Positions 16,401-25,432 of a stretch of 36,760 nucleotides of DNA are shown one piece after another. The notes under the pieces were generated by a model. It was not told the origin of the DNA, did no database searches, and saw nothing but the letters and a program-made list of their open reading frames with translations. A program made the translations under genes and the position numbers. Origin of the DNA: an uncultured Pelagibacteraceae bacterium (GTDB lineage Bacteria > Pseudomonadota > Alphaproteobacteria > Pelagibacterales > Pelagibacteraceae); contig CACOSS010000008.1 of NCBI GenBank assembly GCA_902629955.1, forward strand, positions 1-36,760. Direction: 5' to 3'. Positions within the stretch are counted from its first letter, which is position 1, and every line of letters starts with the position of its first letter.

Positions 16401-16517
16401 TTAATATTTTAAAGATCTTAAGTATTTTTTTAACAATGAGGACTGTATCCAAAATCTACCATCTAAACTTTGGTCCTTATTTATGAGTATTATTTTATTA
16501 AACATTTTCAATATCAT
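16401..16517 (-). CDS. Putative 38-residue small ORF upstream of tRNA-Arg
   Basis: ATG at 16517 (second in-frame ATG at 16505), TAA at 16401-16403. The central part reads NKDQSLDGRFWIQSSLLKKY, with a balanced mix of polar and hydrophobic residues and a Trp, unlike most A+T-rich noise. It lies 36 bases before the tRNA-Arg 5' end and runs opposite to the dioxygenase gene. I recognise no family. An inverted repeat at 16439-16477 falls within it, so a structured RNA is a competing reading. Confidence 0.35.
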   Translation of the reverse strand: MILKMFNKIILINKDQSLDGRFWIQSSLLKKYLRSLKY

Positions 16518-16538
16518 GATATAGTTTTGCATTGAAAA

Positions 16539-17657
16539 ATGACCAAAAATAGATCTAATTATGTCGACAAAATCGAAATTTTGAATGATGGACTTAAGGT
16601 ATTCTTTTCAAATCAGTCTGAGGATATTTTTCCAAATATATGGCTTAGAGATCATGCGAGGGATGAAAACAATTGGGATGAACGAAGCAATCAGAGAAAA
16701 ACATTTACTGCAAAATTAAATCCTAATATTAAAATTAAAAATGCAAATATATCAAATGAAGGGAAGTCTATAGATATTAAGTGGTCTGATACTCCAAATG
16801 ATATCAAGTATTCCTCGGAATTTTTGTTTAAAAACTCTTTTAATTATTCAAGAAAAAAAAACCAAATAAAAATTTGGGATAATACAGAGATTAATGATGA
16901 GATTTTTGTAAAGTACGAAAAAGCAATTAGCAAAGAAGGTTTTAAAAATTTACTCATAAATTTACATGTCTATGGATTTGCAGTGATTACAGATTGTCAA
17001 AAAAAAATGTCTTCTGTTGAAGCTATAGCTAAAAAAATTGGTTATGTAAGAAATTCTATTTTTGGAGGACTATGGAGCTTTGAGTCTAATGCTGACATGG
17101 CAGACAGCGCATATACGAGTGAGGAATTAAGGCCACATACGGACTCAACATACAGCAATGATGCTCCTGGTTTGCAATTACTTTTATGTTGCGAATATAA
17201 AGCAAATGGAGGTGACTCCATTATGGTAGATGGATTAAAGATTGCAAAAACTATCAAGGATAAAAACAAGGATCTATATGAGGCTTTAACTAAAATTGAG
17301 GTACCTGGAAATTATACTGGCGATGGAGTAATTCTTGAGGCTAGAAGACCAATAATAAAACTAAATAGTAAGAGTGAAATATCCCAGATTAGTTTTAATA
17401 ATTACGATAGGGCACCTTTTAGACTAGATCAAAAACTTACTAAAATTTTCTATCAGGCAATAAGTATGTTTGATAATTTGGCAAATTCGAAAGATTATCA
17501 ATGGAGACATATTTTGAAACCAGGTGAATTATTGATATTTAATAATTGGAGAGTTTTACACGGCAGAGGATCATTTAATGGAAAAAGAAAAATGATGGGA
17601 TGTTACATAAACAAAGAAGACTTTGATAGCTCGTGTAAGATAAACGGTTTAATCTAA
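16539..17657 (+). CDS. TauD/TfdA-superfamily Fe(II)/2-oxoglutarate dioxygenase, gamma-butyrobetaine/trimethyllysine hydroxylase-like
   Basis: A 372-residue protein with the two-part layout of gamma-butyrobetaine and trimethyllysine hydroxylases: an N-terminal small domain (FPNIWLRDHARDENNWDER) and a double-stranded beta-helix oxygenase domain. Iron ligands are His200 and Asp202 in LRPHTDSTYSNDAPG and the distal His341 in NNWRVLHGRGSF; Arg350 is a candidate 2-oxoglutarate contact. The N-terminal domain of the animal enzyme binds zinc through cysteines, and these are absent here. The family suggests hydroxylation of a quaternary-amine substrate in the carnitine pathway. The exact substrate is inference. 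A TATAGT at 16520-16525 may be its -10 box. Confidence 0.85.
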   Translation: MTKNRSNYVDKIEILNDGLKVFFSNQSEDIFPNIWLRDHARDENNWDERSNQRKTFTAKLNPNIKIKNANISNEGKSIDIKWSDTPNDIKYSSEFLFKNSFNYSRKKNQIKIWDNTEINDEIFVKYEKAISKEGFKNLLINLHVYGFAVITDCQKKMSSVEAIAKKIGYVRNSIFGGLWSFESNADMADSAYTSEELRPHTDSTYSNDAPGLQLLLCCEYKANGGDSIMVDGLKIAKTIKDKNKDLYEALTKIEVPGNYTGDGVILEARRPIIKLNSKSEISQISFNNYDRAPFRLDQKLTKIFYQAISMFDNLANSKDYQWRHILKPGELLIFNNWRVLHGRGSFNGKRKMMGCYINKEDFDSSCKINGLI

Positions 17658-17672
17658 TATAACTTTATTTAA

Positions 17673-18569
17673 ATGAAAAAATCATTTTCAATGTTGTGCG
17701 CCCTTATTACAACTTTTATTTGGGGAACAGCATTTATAGCTCAAGACACTGGAATGGATAATATAGGACCATTAACATTTAATTCTTCAAGATTTTTTGT
17801 AGGCTTTTTAACAATATTACCTTTCGCAATTTTAATTGAAAAAAATAAAATTAAAAAAGAAATAAATAATAATACAAAATTATTCATTAAATATTTAATT
17901 TACATGGGAGTATCACTTTTTTTAGGAACTTTTTTACAACAAGCTGCATTACAATTCACAAATATTGCAAATGCTGCTTTTTTCACAATTTTTTATGTTC
18001 CCTTTGTGCCAATTATTTTGTTTTTGATTTACAAGGAAAAAGTTCATTGGAGTATATGGCCATCGATAGCTCTTTGTATATTTGGAGTCTATCTTCTTAC
18101 AGATTTTTCAAATGCAGAAATAATGTTGGGTGATGCTCTTGTAATTCTTTGCTCAATTTTTTGGGCTTTACATATAATTTATGCAGGTAAATTTATGCAA
18201 AAATTTAACATCCCAATCTTCTATGCAGCATTACAGGCAGCATTTGTTTTTTCATTGTCAATTTTTTTTGCATTTATCTTTGAAGAAGTAATTTTATCAA
18301 AAATATTACTTGAATTGAGCTCTATACTTTACGCTGGTGCTTTATCAGGAGGAATTGCTTTTACTTTACAGATGTATGCACAAAAAAATATTGAGGAAGC
18401 ACCAGCAGCTATAATTTATTCTCTAGAGGGCGTATTTGCCGCTATAGCTGGATGGATAATATTAGATCAATTTTTAAAATTTAATAATATAATTGGATGT
18501 TTATTAATTTTATTTGCAGTAATCTTATCCCAAATTTTACCTTCATCGAAAGTAAATAATACTAAATAA
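17673..18569 (+). CDS. EamA/DMT-family transporter
   Basis: A 298-residue membrane protein with ten predicted helices in two EamA repeats. The first begins near 8 (CALITTFIWGTAFIAQDTG) and the second near 153 (GDALVILCSIFWALHIIY). The C-terminal half has the usual EEAPAAIIYSLEGVFAAIAG segment. The family exports or imports small metabolites such as amino acids, nucleotides or amines; the substrate is unknown. It starts 15 bases after the dioxygenase gene and is probably co-transcribed, so a link to its substrate or product is possible. The 3' end overlaps convergent uppP by 27 bases. Confidence 0.9.
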   Translation: MKKSFSMLCALITTFIWGTAFIAQDTGMDNIGPLTFNSSRFFVGFLTILPFAILIEKNKIKKEINNNTKLFIKYLIYMGVSLFLGTFLQQAALQFTNIANAAFFTIFYVPFVPIILFLIYKEKVHWSIWPSIALCIFGVYLLTDFSNAEIMLGDALVILCSIFWALHIIYAGKFMQKFNIPIFYAALQAAFVFSLSIFFAFIFEEVILSKILLELSSILYAGALSGGIAFTLQMYAQKNIEEAPAAIIYSLEGVFAAIAGWIILDQFLKFNNIIGCLLILFAVILSQILPSSKVNNTK

Positions 18570-19313
18570 TATAAGTGATAAAAAAATTCTATAAAATACA
18601 AAAAGATTAAGATTAAATTTTTTGACAAAAATTAAGAAATATTTAATTGTAAAGTAAGAAAATATGTATGATAAAAATACGGAAAATAAAATGACTGTAT
18701 TAAATTCTAACGTTTCTTTATATAAATCTTTTAAGCCAAGTAAACTAGCTCCAGTAATTACTGGTATTGAAAGGTAAAATGAAATTTTTGTAGAATCAAA
18801 TCTATCAAACTTAAGAAATCTTCCTGCAGTAATAACTATTCCAGATCTGCTCACACCTGGAATAAGTGCCAATATTTGAAAGCATCCGATAATGATAATA
18901 GTTCTAAAATCTAATTTTGCTGTAAATTTTCTTTTTACTTCAACTTTGTCTGCAAAATATAGTATGATTGCAAAAATTAATGTTGCCCAAGCTATTATTT
19001 CAATATTTCTTAAATATGAAATTATATTTGTTTGATAAAGTATTGCTCCTACTAAAATTACTGGCACCGAACCAATTATTATTAGTAGCAATAAATTTTT
19101 ATTTTTAAAAATATTTGATAAATCAGTCTGAAAGTAAGTAATGATTGCTAATAGCGAGCCTAAATGTAGCCCTATATCTGTAAGCAGGGATTGAGCTTTA
19201 AAATTATAAATTTCTGAGGTTAAAAATAAATGGGCAGAGGAACTTACTGGAATAAATTCAGATATACCTTGTATTGCAGATAGGAGCAGAATTTCAAAAA
19301 AATCAAAGGTCAC
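18543..19313 (-). CDS. uppP: Undecaprenyl-diphosphatase UppP (BacA)
   Basis: UppP dephosphorylates undecaprenyl pyrophosphate at the inner membrane to regenerate the lipid carrier for peptidoglycan and glycan export. The 256-residue polytopic protein has both signatures: QGISEFIPVSSSAHL (Glu19, Ser24-26) and PGVSRSGIVITAGR (Arg156). The start is GTG at 19313, and this start gives the normal family N-terminus. The reading frame stays open upstream to about 19406 without a start codon, where it could connect by a -1 shift to a small ORF (19388-19480). Confidence 0.95.
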   Translation of the reverse strand: MTFDFFEILLLSAIQGISEFIPVSSSAHLFLTSEIYNFKAQSLLTDIGLHLGSLLAIITYFQTDLSNIFKNKNLLLLIIIGSVPVILVGAILYQTNIISYLRNIEIIAWATLIFAIILYFADKVEVKRKFTAKLDFRTIIIIGCFQILALIPGVSRSGIVITAGRFLKFDRFDSTKISFYLSIPVITGASLLGLKDLYKETLEFNTVILFSVFLSYIFSYFTIKYFLIFVKKFNLNLFVFYRIFLSLILFSIIYFR

Positions 19314-19387
19314 AAATTTCTTGTAATCTAAATATTTATAAAATGAAGCAATAACGTGAGCAAATAATAGGTATGCAAAAAACGAAT

Positions 19388-19480
19388 TTACCTTGTAAAT
19401 ATTGGGTTTTTTATAAAATTAGGTAATATATATTGTCCTATTTTACATTTATAAATCCTTCCACTTAGTATATAAGCCAT
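19388..19480 (-). CDS. Putative 30-residue small ORF upstream of uppP
   Basis: ATG at 19480, TAA at 19388-19390. The product begins MAYILSGRIYKCKIGQYILP and is of moderate, mixed composition. It lies back to back with gltD, 6 bases from its ATG. Inside it, minus-strand A-AAA-AAC at 19412-19406 is in the phase of a classic -1 slippery site. A -1 shift there enters an open frame continuing into uppP. It may be chance, a decayed gene, or an indel in a six-base A run. Confidence 0.3.
   Translation of the reverse strand: MAYILSGRIYKCKIGQYILPNFIKNPIFTR
19442..19471 (+). promoter_or_regulatory. Possible gltD promoter
   Basis: TTTACA at 19442-19447, an 18-base spacer, and TAGTAT at 19466-19471. The predicted start is within about ten bases of the gltD ATG, so the leader would be very short. 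A weak match. Confidence 0.3.
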
Positions 19481-19486
19481 CGAATT

Positions 19487-20926
19487 ATGGCTGATAAAAT
19501 GCTTAAATTTGTCAAAATAGGTCAACAAAATCCACCTAAAAGAGAGATCGATTTAAGAAAAGAGGATTTTAACGAGATATATGACGAGTTTATTAACAAT
19601 AAAGCAAAAGAACAATCCAGCAGATGTTCTCAATGTGGAGTTCCATTTTGTCAAGTTCACTGCCCATTAAGCAATAACATTCCCGACTGGTTAAAACTTA
19701 CCGCAGAGGGTAGATTAGAGGAAGCATATCAGTTATCTCAAAGCACAAATAATATGCCAGAAGTCTGTGGAAGAATATGTCCACAAGACAGGTTATGTGA
19801 AGGTAATTGTGTAATAGAGCAGTCTGGACACGGAACTGTAACAATAGGTTCAGTAGAAAAATTTATAACAGAGAACGCCTGGGCAAATGGGTGGGTAAAA
19901 CCTATAAGTGTTAAATCTGAATTACAACAGAGCGTTGGTATTATAGGAGCAGGTCCAGCGGGTTTAGCATGTGGTGAACAGTTAAGAAAATCTGGATATC
20001 AAGTAACAATATATGATCGTTACGATAGAGCTGGTGGATTGCTAATTTATGGAATACCGAATTTTAAATTAGAGAAATTTGTCGTTGAGAGACGTACAGA
20101 ACTTTTAAAAAAAAGTGGAATAAATTTTGTTCATAATTTTGAGGTCGGAAAAGACGCTTCACTAAATCAACTAAGAGAGAAACATGACGCGATATTAATA
20201 GCAACTGGAGTTTATAAACCAAGAGAAATAAATATTCCTGGTAGTAATTTGAATAATATTTTTCCAGCAATGGAATTTCTAACTGCATCAAATAAAAAAG
20301 GTTTAGGTGATAAAGTTGAAAAGTTTGATGATGGAACTCTTAATGCCGAAGGAAAGAATGTAGTTGTTATAGGCGGTGGTGATACAGCTATGGACTGTGT
20401 TAGAACTGCTGTTAGACAGAATGCAAAATCTGTTAAATGCTTGTATAGAAGAGATAAAGAAAATATGCCAGGATCTTCTAGAGAAGTCGGTAATGCGGAA
20501 GAAGAAGGTGTGGAATTTGTATGGCTATCAAGTCCTAAAGAGTTTCATGGAACAAAAAAAGTAGAAAAAATAAGCGTAAGTAAAATTAAATTAGGCGAAC
20601 CAGATGATACCGGAAGAAGGAAACCTGAAATACAGGAAGATGGAGGTTTTAATTTAGAGGTTGATATGGTCATAAAATCATTAGGATTTGATCCAGAAGA
20701 TCTACCAAAGCTATTTGAAAATGACGATCTTCAAGTTTCGAAATGGGGAACAATAAAGACTGATTTTGAAACTTTAGAGACTAATGTTCCAGGTGTTTTT
20801 GCAGCTGGAGACATTGTAAGAGGAGCGTCATTAGTGGTATGGGCAATTAAGGATGGAAGAGACGTAGCCGAGTCAATTATTAGACACTTGAAACAAAAAG
20901 AAATTAATAACATTAAAGTTGCATAA
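19487..20926 (+). CDS. gltD: Glutamate synthase (NADPH) small subunit
   Basis: GltD passes electrons from NADPH through FAD and Fe-S clusters to GltB for glutamate synthesis. The 479-residue protein has an N-terminal ferredoxin-like part with Cys47, 50, 55 and 59 (CSQCGVPFCQVHC) and Cys94, 98, 104 and 108 (CGRICPQDRLCEGNC). An FAD Rossmann motif GIIGAGPAG is near 151-159 and an NADPH motif VVVIGGGDTAMDC near 290. The C-terminal GVFAAGDIVRGASLVVWAI closes the FAD site. Its stop overlaps the gltB ATG by one base. With gltB it assimilates ammonium carried by glutamine. Confidence 0.97.
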   Translation: MADKMLKFVKIGQQNPPKREIDLRKEDFNEIYDEFINNKAKEQSSRCSQCGVPFCQVHCPLSNNIPDWLKLTAEGRLEEAYQLSQSTNNMPEVCGRICPQDRLCEGNCVIEQSGHGTVTIGSVEKFITENAWANGWVKPISVKSELQQSVGIIGAGPAGLACGEQLRKSGYQVTIYDRYDRAGGLLIYGIPNFKLEKFVVERRTELLKKSGINFVHNFEVGKDASLNQLREKHDAILIATGVYKPREINIPGSNLNNIFPAMEFLTASNKKGLGDKVEKFDDGTLNAEGKNVVVIGGGDTAMDCVRTAVRQNAKSVKCLYRRDKENMPGSSREVGNAEEEGVEFVWLSSPKEFHGTKKVEKISVSKIKLGEPDDTGRRKPEIQEDGGFNLEVDMVIKSLGFDPEDLPKLFENDDLQVSKWGTIKTDFETLETNVPGVFAAGDIVRGASLVVWAIKDGRDVAESIIRHLKQKEINNIKVA

Positions 20927-23900
20927 TGAAAAGATATTTTAAAAATAGAGAATTACTTGAAAAAAATAATGTTTACTCAAGGAAAATGGAGCATGATGCA
21001 TGCGGAGTAGGTCTTGTTGCATCAACCGAAGGAAAAAAATCAAGAAAGGTAGTTGAATATGGAATACAGGCTCTAAAAGCTGTTTGGCACAGAGGTGCAG
21101 TAGATGCTGATGGTAAAACAGGTGACGGCGCAGGTATTCATGTCGAAATCCCAAAAGAATTTTTTAAGGAAAAAATAGAATTAACAGGACATAATTACGA
21201 TAACTCAGAAATTTGTATTGGTATGATATTCCTACCAAGAAATAATTATGAGGCACAAGAAAATTGCCGAACATTGGTTGAAAAAGAATTGACGCAAAAT
21301 AATTTCAATATTTATGGTTGGAGACAAGTTCCAGTAAATACAAAAGTTTTAGGAGAAAAAGCTGAACAAACTAGACCTGAAATTACTCAAGTTCTTTTTA
21401 AACACAACGACCAAAAACTATCTGGCAAGAGTTTGGAGATAAAACTATATGAGACAAGAAGAAAAATTGAGAACAATGTAAGACAAAATCATTTAGATAA
21501 TTTTTATATCTGTTCCTTTAGTTCTAAATCTATCATTTATAAAGGCATGTTTTTGGCTGAAGCGTTAGCTGATTTCTATACTGACCTAGCAGATGAAAGA
21601 TTTATTTCTAGGTATGCTATTTTTCATCAAAGATTTTCTACAAATACAGCTCCAAGCTGGGATCTTGCACAACCTTTCAGAGCATTAGCTCATAATGGTG
21701 AAATAAATACTCTTAAGGGGAATGTTAATTGGATGAAAGTTCATGAACAAGAAATGTCTAGTGAGGTATTTGAGAATGTTGAAAACTTAAAACCTGTAAT
21801 TTTACCCGGAAATTCAGATTCAGCATCTTTGGATAACGTATTTGAATTATTAAATATTTCTGGACAACCTGCTCCCTTAGCGAAACTCATGTTGATACCG
21901 GATGCATGGTCAAAAAAAAGTGAAGTGCTTCCAAAAGATCATCAAAGATTATTCAATTTTCTTAACAGTACAATGGAGCCTTGGGATGGACCTGCAGCAA
22001 TAGCGGCTACAGATAATGAGTGGGTTATTGCAGCTACGGATAGGAATGGTCTTCGACCTCTTAGATACACCGTTACCAAAGATAACTTTTTATTCGCAGG
22101 CTCAGAAACTGGAATGATAAATATTGATGAAAAGAAAATAGTAACGAAAGGAAGATTAGGACCAGGTGAAATAATAGGTGTAAGAATTGAAAAAGGTAAA
22201 TTATTTACAAACGAAAAAATTAAAAACTATTTAGCTAAAGATTACAAACATTTTAATAATCAAATTGTTGATCTAGATAAAAAATTAGCTATGGCAGAGG
22301 AAAAATCTTTTTTTAGAGGAGACGAACTCAAAAAAAGACAATATGCATTTGGTATAAGCCTTGAAGATTTGGAATTAATATTACACCCTATGGCTGAAGA
22401 TTCAAAAGAAGCAACTGGATCAATGGGTGATGACACACCGTTAGCTGTATTATCAGACAAATATAGACCTCTGTATCATTTCTTTAGACAAAACTTCAGT
22501 CAAGTAACAAATCCACCAATAGATTCGTTAAGAGAAAATAAGGTGATGAGCCTTAAAACTAGATTTGGAAATTTAGGTAACATTTTAAATTTTAATAATT
22601 TAACAAAAGAAAATATTTATGTTTTAAACAGTCCTATACTATCAAATTCTCAGTTTTTAAGATTTAATAGTTTTTTTAAAAAAAAAATAAAATCTATAGA
22701 TTGCACTTTTAAAAAAGACGAAAGTCTAGATATTGTCTTAGAGAGAATAAGAAAGGAAGCCGAGATTGCTGTACGACAAGGTTCAACGCAAATAATATTA
22801 TCAGATAAAAATATATCAGAAGATAGATTGCCAGTGCCCATGTTATTAGCAGTAGGTGCAGTAAATACTTATTTAATAAAACATAAATTGAGAGGGTATG
22901 TTTCAATAAATGTTCAATCAGGCGAAGCTATGGATACACATTCATTTGCAACACTTATTGGAGTAGGTGCTACAACTGTAAATCCTTATCTAGCATTAGA
23001 CGGATTATATCAAAGATTTGAGAAAAAACTTTTTGGCAAATTTCAATACGAGGAATGTGTTAGCAGATATATAAAATCTGTGAATAGTGGTCTCTTAAAG
23101 ATAATGTCTAAAATGGGTATTTCTGTAATTAGTTCTTACAGAGGTGGATGCAACTTTGAAACTGTTGGTTTAAGTAGGACAATTGTTTCTGAATATTTTC
23201 CAGGCGTCATTTCAAAAATTTCAGGAATCGGTTTAAGTGGTATTGAAAAAAAATTAAGAACTATTCATGAAAAAGCATTTAAAAATGAGGAAAACGTATT
23301 ACCAATTGGAGGTATTTACCGTTATAGAAAAAATGGTGAAGTCCATCAGTATCAAGGTAAATTAATACACTTATTACAAAGTGCAGTCACTTCTGGTTCC
23401 TATGAAGCCTATAAAAAGTATGCTGAGGGAATTTATAATCTACCACCTATAAATCTGCGAGATCTTATTGATTTTAGAAAAAGGTATCTAAATAATCCAA
23501 TAGATATTTCTGAAGTAGAACCAATTCAAAACATACTCAAAAGATTTGGAAGCGGAAGCATGTCCCACGGCGCCTTATCAAAAGAAGCACATGAAACACT
23601 GGCAATAGGAATGAATCGTATTAAAGGTGCATCTTGTAGCGGCGAAGGTGGTGAAGATGAAGTAAGGTTTAAAAAAATGGATAATGGAGATAGTGCTAAT
23701 TCTAGAGTGAAGCAAATTGCTTCAGCAAGGTTTGGTGTTACAATAAACTATTTAAATAACTGTAATGAAATTGAAATTAAAATGGCTCAAGGTGCTAAAC
23801 CAGGAGAGGGCGGCCAATTACCAGGATTTAAGGTATCTAAAGAAATTGCAAGATTAAGACATTCAACACCAGGTGTAACTTTAATTTCACCTCCGCCACA

Positions 23901-25431
23901 CCACGATATATATTCAATAGAAGATCTTGCACAATTAATTTACGATTTAAAACAAATTAATCCTAAAGCAAGAGTTGGGGTTAAACTCGTCGCTTCATCA
24001 GGAATAGGAACAATCGCTGCTGGTGTTGCTAAGGCAAAAGCTGATATAATTTTAATTTCTGGTCATAATGGAGGTACTGGAGCATCCCCACAAACAAGTG
24101 TTAAGTATGTTGGGATACCATGGGAAATGGGATTAACTGAAGCAAATCAGGTCTTAACACTTAATAATTTAAGAAGCTCAGTTACACTAAGAACTGATGG
24201 TGGGATTAAAACTGGTAGAGACGTTGTAATTGCTGCTATGATGGGAGCTGAGGAATATGGTGTAGCAACTACTGCTTTAGTAGCTATGGGTTGTATTATG
24301 GTTCGTCAATGTCATTCAAATACATGTCCAGTAGGAGTGTGCACGCAGGATGATAAATTAAGAGAAAAATTTAGTGGTACACCAGACAAAGTTGTTAATT
24401 TATTTACTTTCATTGCTAATGAAGTACGAGAGATTTTAGCTGAATTAGGCTTTAAATCGATTAACGAAATAATTGGAAGGACTGATTTGTTAAGACAAGT
24501 AAGCAAAGGATCACCAAATTTAGATGATTTAGATTTAAACCCTTTATTTGTTCAAGCAGATAGTGGTAAGAATAAACGTTATTGTGAAAATCAATCAATA
24601 AATTTTGTTCCCGACACTCTTGATCAAGAAATATGGCCATCAATAGAAAAGAAAATCGATAAAAATGAGAAAATAGAAAAAGTATTTAAAATTAAAAATA
24701 CCCATAGGGCTGTAGGCACAAGAATTTCTCATAATTTGTATAAAAAGTTTGGTTATGAAAAATTAGAAGATAATTTCTTAAATCTAAATTTTACTGGATC
24801 TGCAGGACAATCCTTTGGAGCATTTGGAGGAAAAGGCTTAACTTTAAATCTAAAAGGTGATGCAAATGATTATGTTGGCAAGGGTTTGTCTGGAGCAATA
24901 GTTTCTATTAGACTTTCTGAGGAAAGTAATCTTAAGTCTTATGAAAACACTATTATAGGAAACACAGTTTTATATGGAGCTACTTCTGGCAAATTATATG
25001 CTTCCGGAAAAGCAGGAGAAAGATTCGCAGTTAGAAACTCTGGAGCAATATCTGTAGTTGAAGGATGTGACTCTAATGGTTGTGAGTATATGACTGGCGG
25101 AACCGTTGTAATTTTAGGTGATGTAGGTGATAACTTTGCTGCCGGCATGACAGGCGGGATGGGTTTTGTTTATGACAAGAATAAATTATTTAGCAAAAAA
25201 GTAAATTCTGAAACAGTAGTGTGGCAAATTCCAGAAACTGATTATTGGAAAGATTATTTGAAATCATTAATTAAAGAACATATGAAATATACTGGATCTG
25301 AAATTTCAAAAAATATCTTAAACAACTTTGAAAATGAGTTAACTAATTTCCTACAAGTTTGCCCTAAAGAAATGTTAGATAAATTAGAAAATCCTATTTC
25401 CACAAAATCAATGGTAAAAGAAGCAATCTAA
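20926..25431 (+). CDS. gltB: Glutamate synthase large subunit
   Basis: GltB takes the amide of glutamine, channels ammonia and reductively aminates 2-oxoglutarate to glutamate. The 1501-residue protein has all parts. A 25-residue propeptide ends before Cys26 (HDACGVGL), the N-terminal nucleophile of the glutaminase domain. RFSTNTAPSWDLAQPFR and HNGEINTLKGN mark that domain. The FMN synthase domain has GEGGEDE, GAKPGEGGQLPG and SGHNGGTGASP. The [3Fe-4S] site is Cys1123-X5-Cys1129-X4-Cys1134 (CIMVRQCHSNTC). A glycine-rich beta-helix follows (about 1270-1430). It overlaps gltD by one base. Confidence 0.98.
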   Translation: MKRYFKNRELLEKNNVYSRKMEHDACGVGLVASTEGKKSRKVVEYGIQALKAVWHRGAVDADGKTGDGAGIHVEIPKEFFKEKIELTGHNYDNSEICIGMIFLPRNNYEAQENCRTLVEKELTQNNFNIYGWRQVPVNTKVLGEKAEQTRPEITQVLFKHNDQKLSGKSLEIKLYETRRKIENNVRQNHLDNFYICSFSSKSIIYKGMFLAEALADFYTDLADERFISRYAIFHQRFSTNTAPSWDLAQPFRALAHNGEINTLKGNVNWMKVHEQEMSSEVFENVENLKPVILPGNSDSASLDNVFELLNISGQPAPLAKLMLIPDAWSKKSEVLPKDHQRLFNFLNSTMEPWDGPAAIAATDNEWVIAATDRNGLRPLRYTVTKDNFLFAGSETGMINIDEKKIVTKGRLGPGEIIGVRIEKGKLFTNEKIKNYLAKDYKHFNNQIVDLDKKLAMAEEKSFFRGDELKKRQYAFGISLEDLELILHPMAEDSKEATGSMGDDTPLAVLSDKYRPLYHFFRQNFSQVTNPPIDSLRENKVMSLKTRFGNLGNILNFNNLTKENIYVLNSPILSNSQFLRFNSFFKKKIKSIDCTFKKDESLDIVLERIRKEAEIAVRQGSTQIILSDKNISEDRLPVPMLLAVGAVNTYLIKHKLRGYVSINVQSGEAMDTHSFATLIGVGATTVNPYLALDGLYQRFEKKLFGKFQYEECVSRYIKSVNSGLLKIMSKMGISVISSYRGGCNFETVGLSRTIVSEYFPGVISKISGIGLSGIEKKLRTIHEKAFKNEENVLPIGGIYRYRKNGEVHQYQGKLIHLLQSAVTSGSYEAYKKYAEGIYNLPPINLRDLIDFRKRYLNNPIDISEVEPIQNILKRFGSGSMSHGALSKEAHETLAIGMNRIKGASCSGEGGEDEVRFKKMDNGDSANSRVKQIASARFGVTINYLNNCNEIEIKMAQGAKPGEGGQLPGFKVSKEIARLRHSTPGVTLISPPPHHDIYSIEDLAQLIYDLKQINPKARVGVKLVASSGIGTIAAGVAKAKADIILISGHNGGTGASPQTSVKYVGIPWEMGLTEANQVLTLNNLRSSVTLRTDGGIKTGRDVVIAAMMGAEEYGVATTALVAMGCIMVRQCHSNTCPVGVCTQDDKLREKFSGTPDKVVNLFTFIANEVREILAELGFKSINEIIGRTDLLRQVSKGSPNLDDLDLNPLFVQADSGKNKRYCENQSINFVPDTLDQEIWPSIEKKIDKNEKIEKVFKIKNTHRAVGTRISHNLYKKFGYEKLEDNFLNLNFTGSAGQSFGAFGGKGLTLNLKGDANDYVGKGLSGAIVSIRLSEESNLKSYENTIIGNTVLYGATSGKLYASGKAGERFAVRNSGAISVVEGCDSNGCEYMTGGTVVILGDVGDNFAAGMTGGMGFVYDKNKLFSKKVNSETVVWQIPETDYWKDYLKSLIKEHMKYTGSEISKNILNNFENELTNFLQVCPKEMLDKLENPISTKSMVKEAI

Positions 25432-25432
25432 A

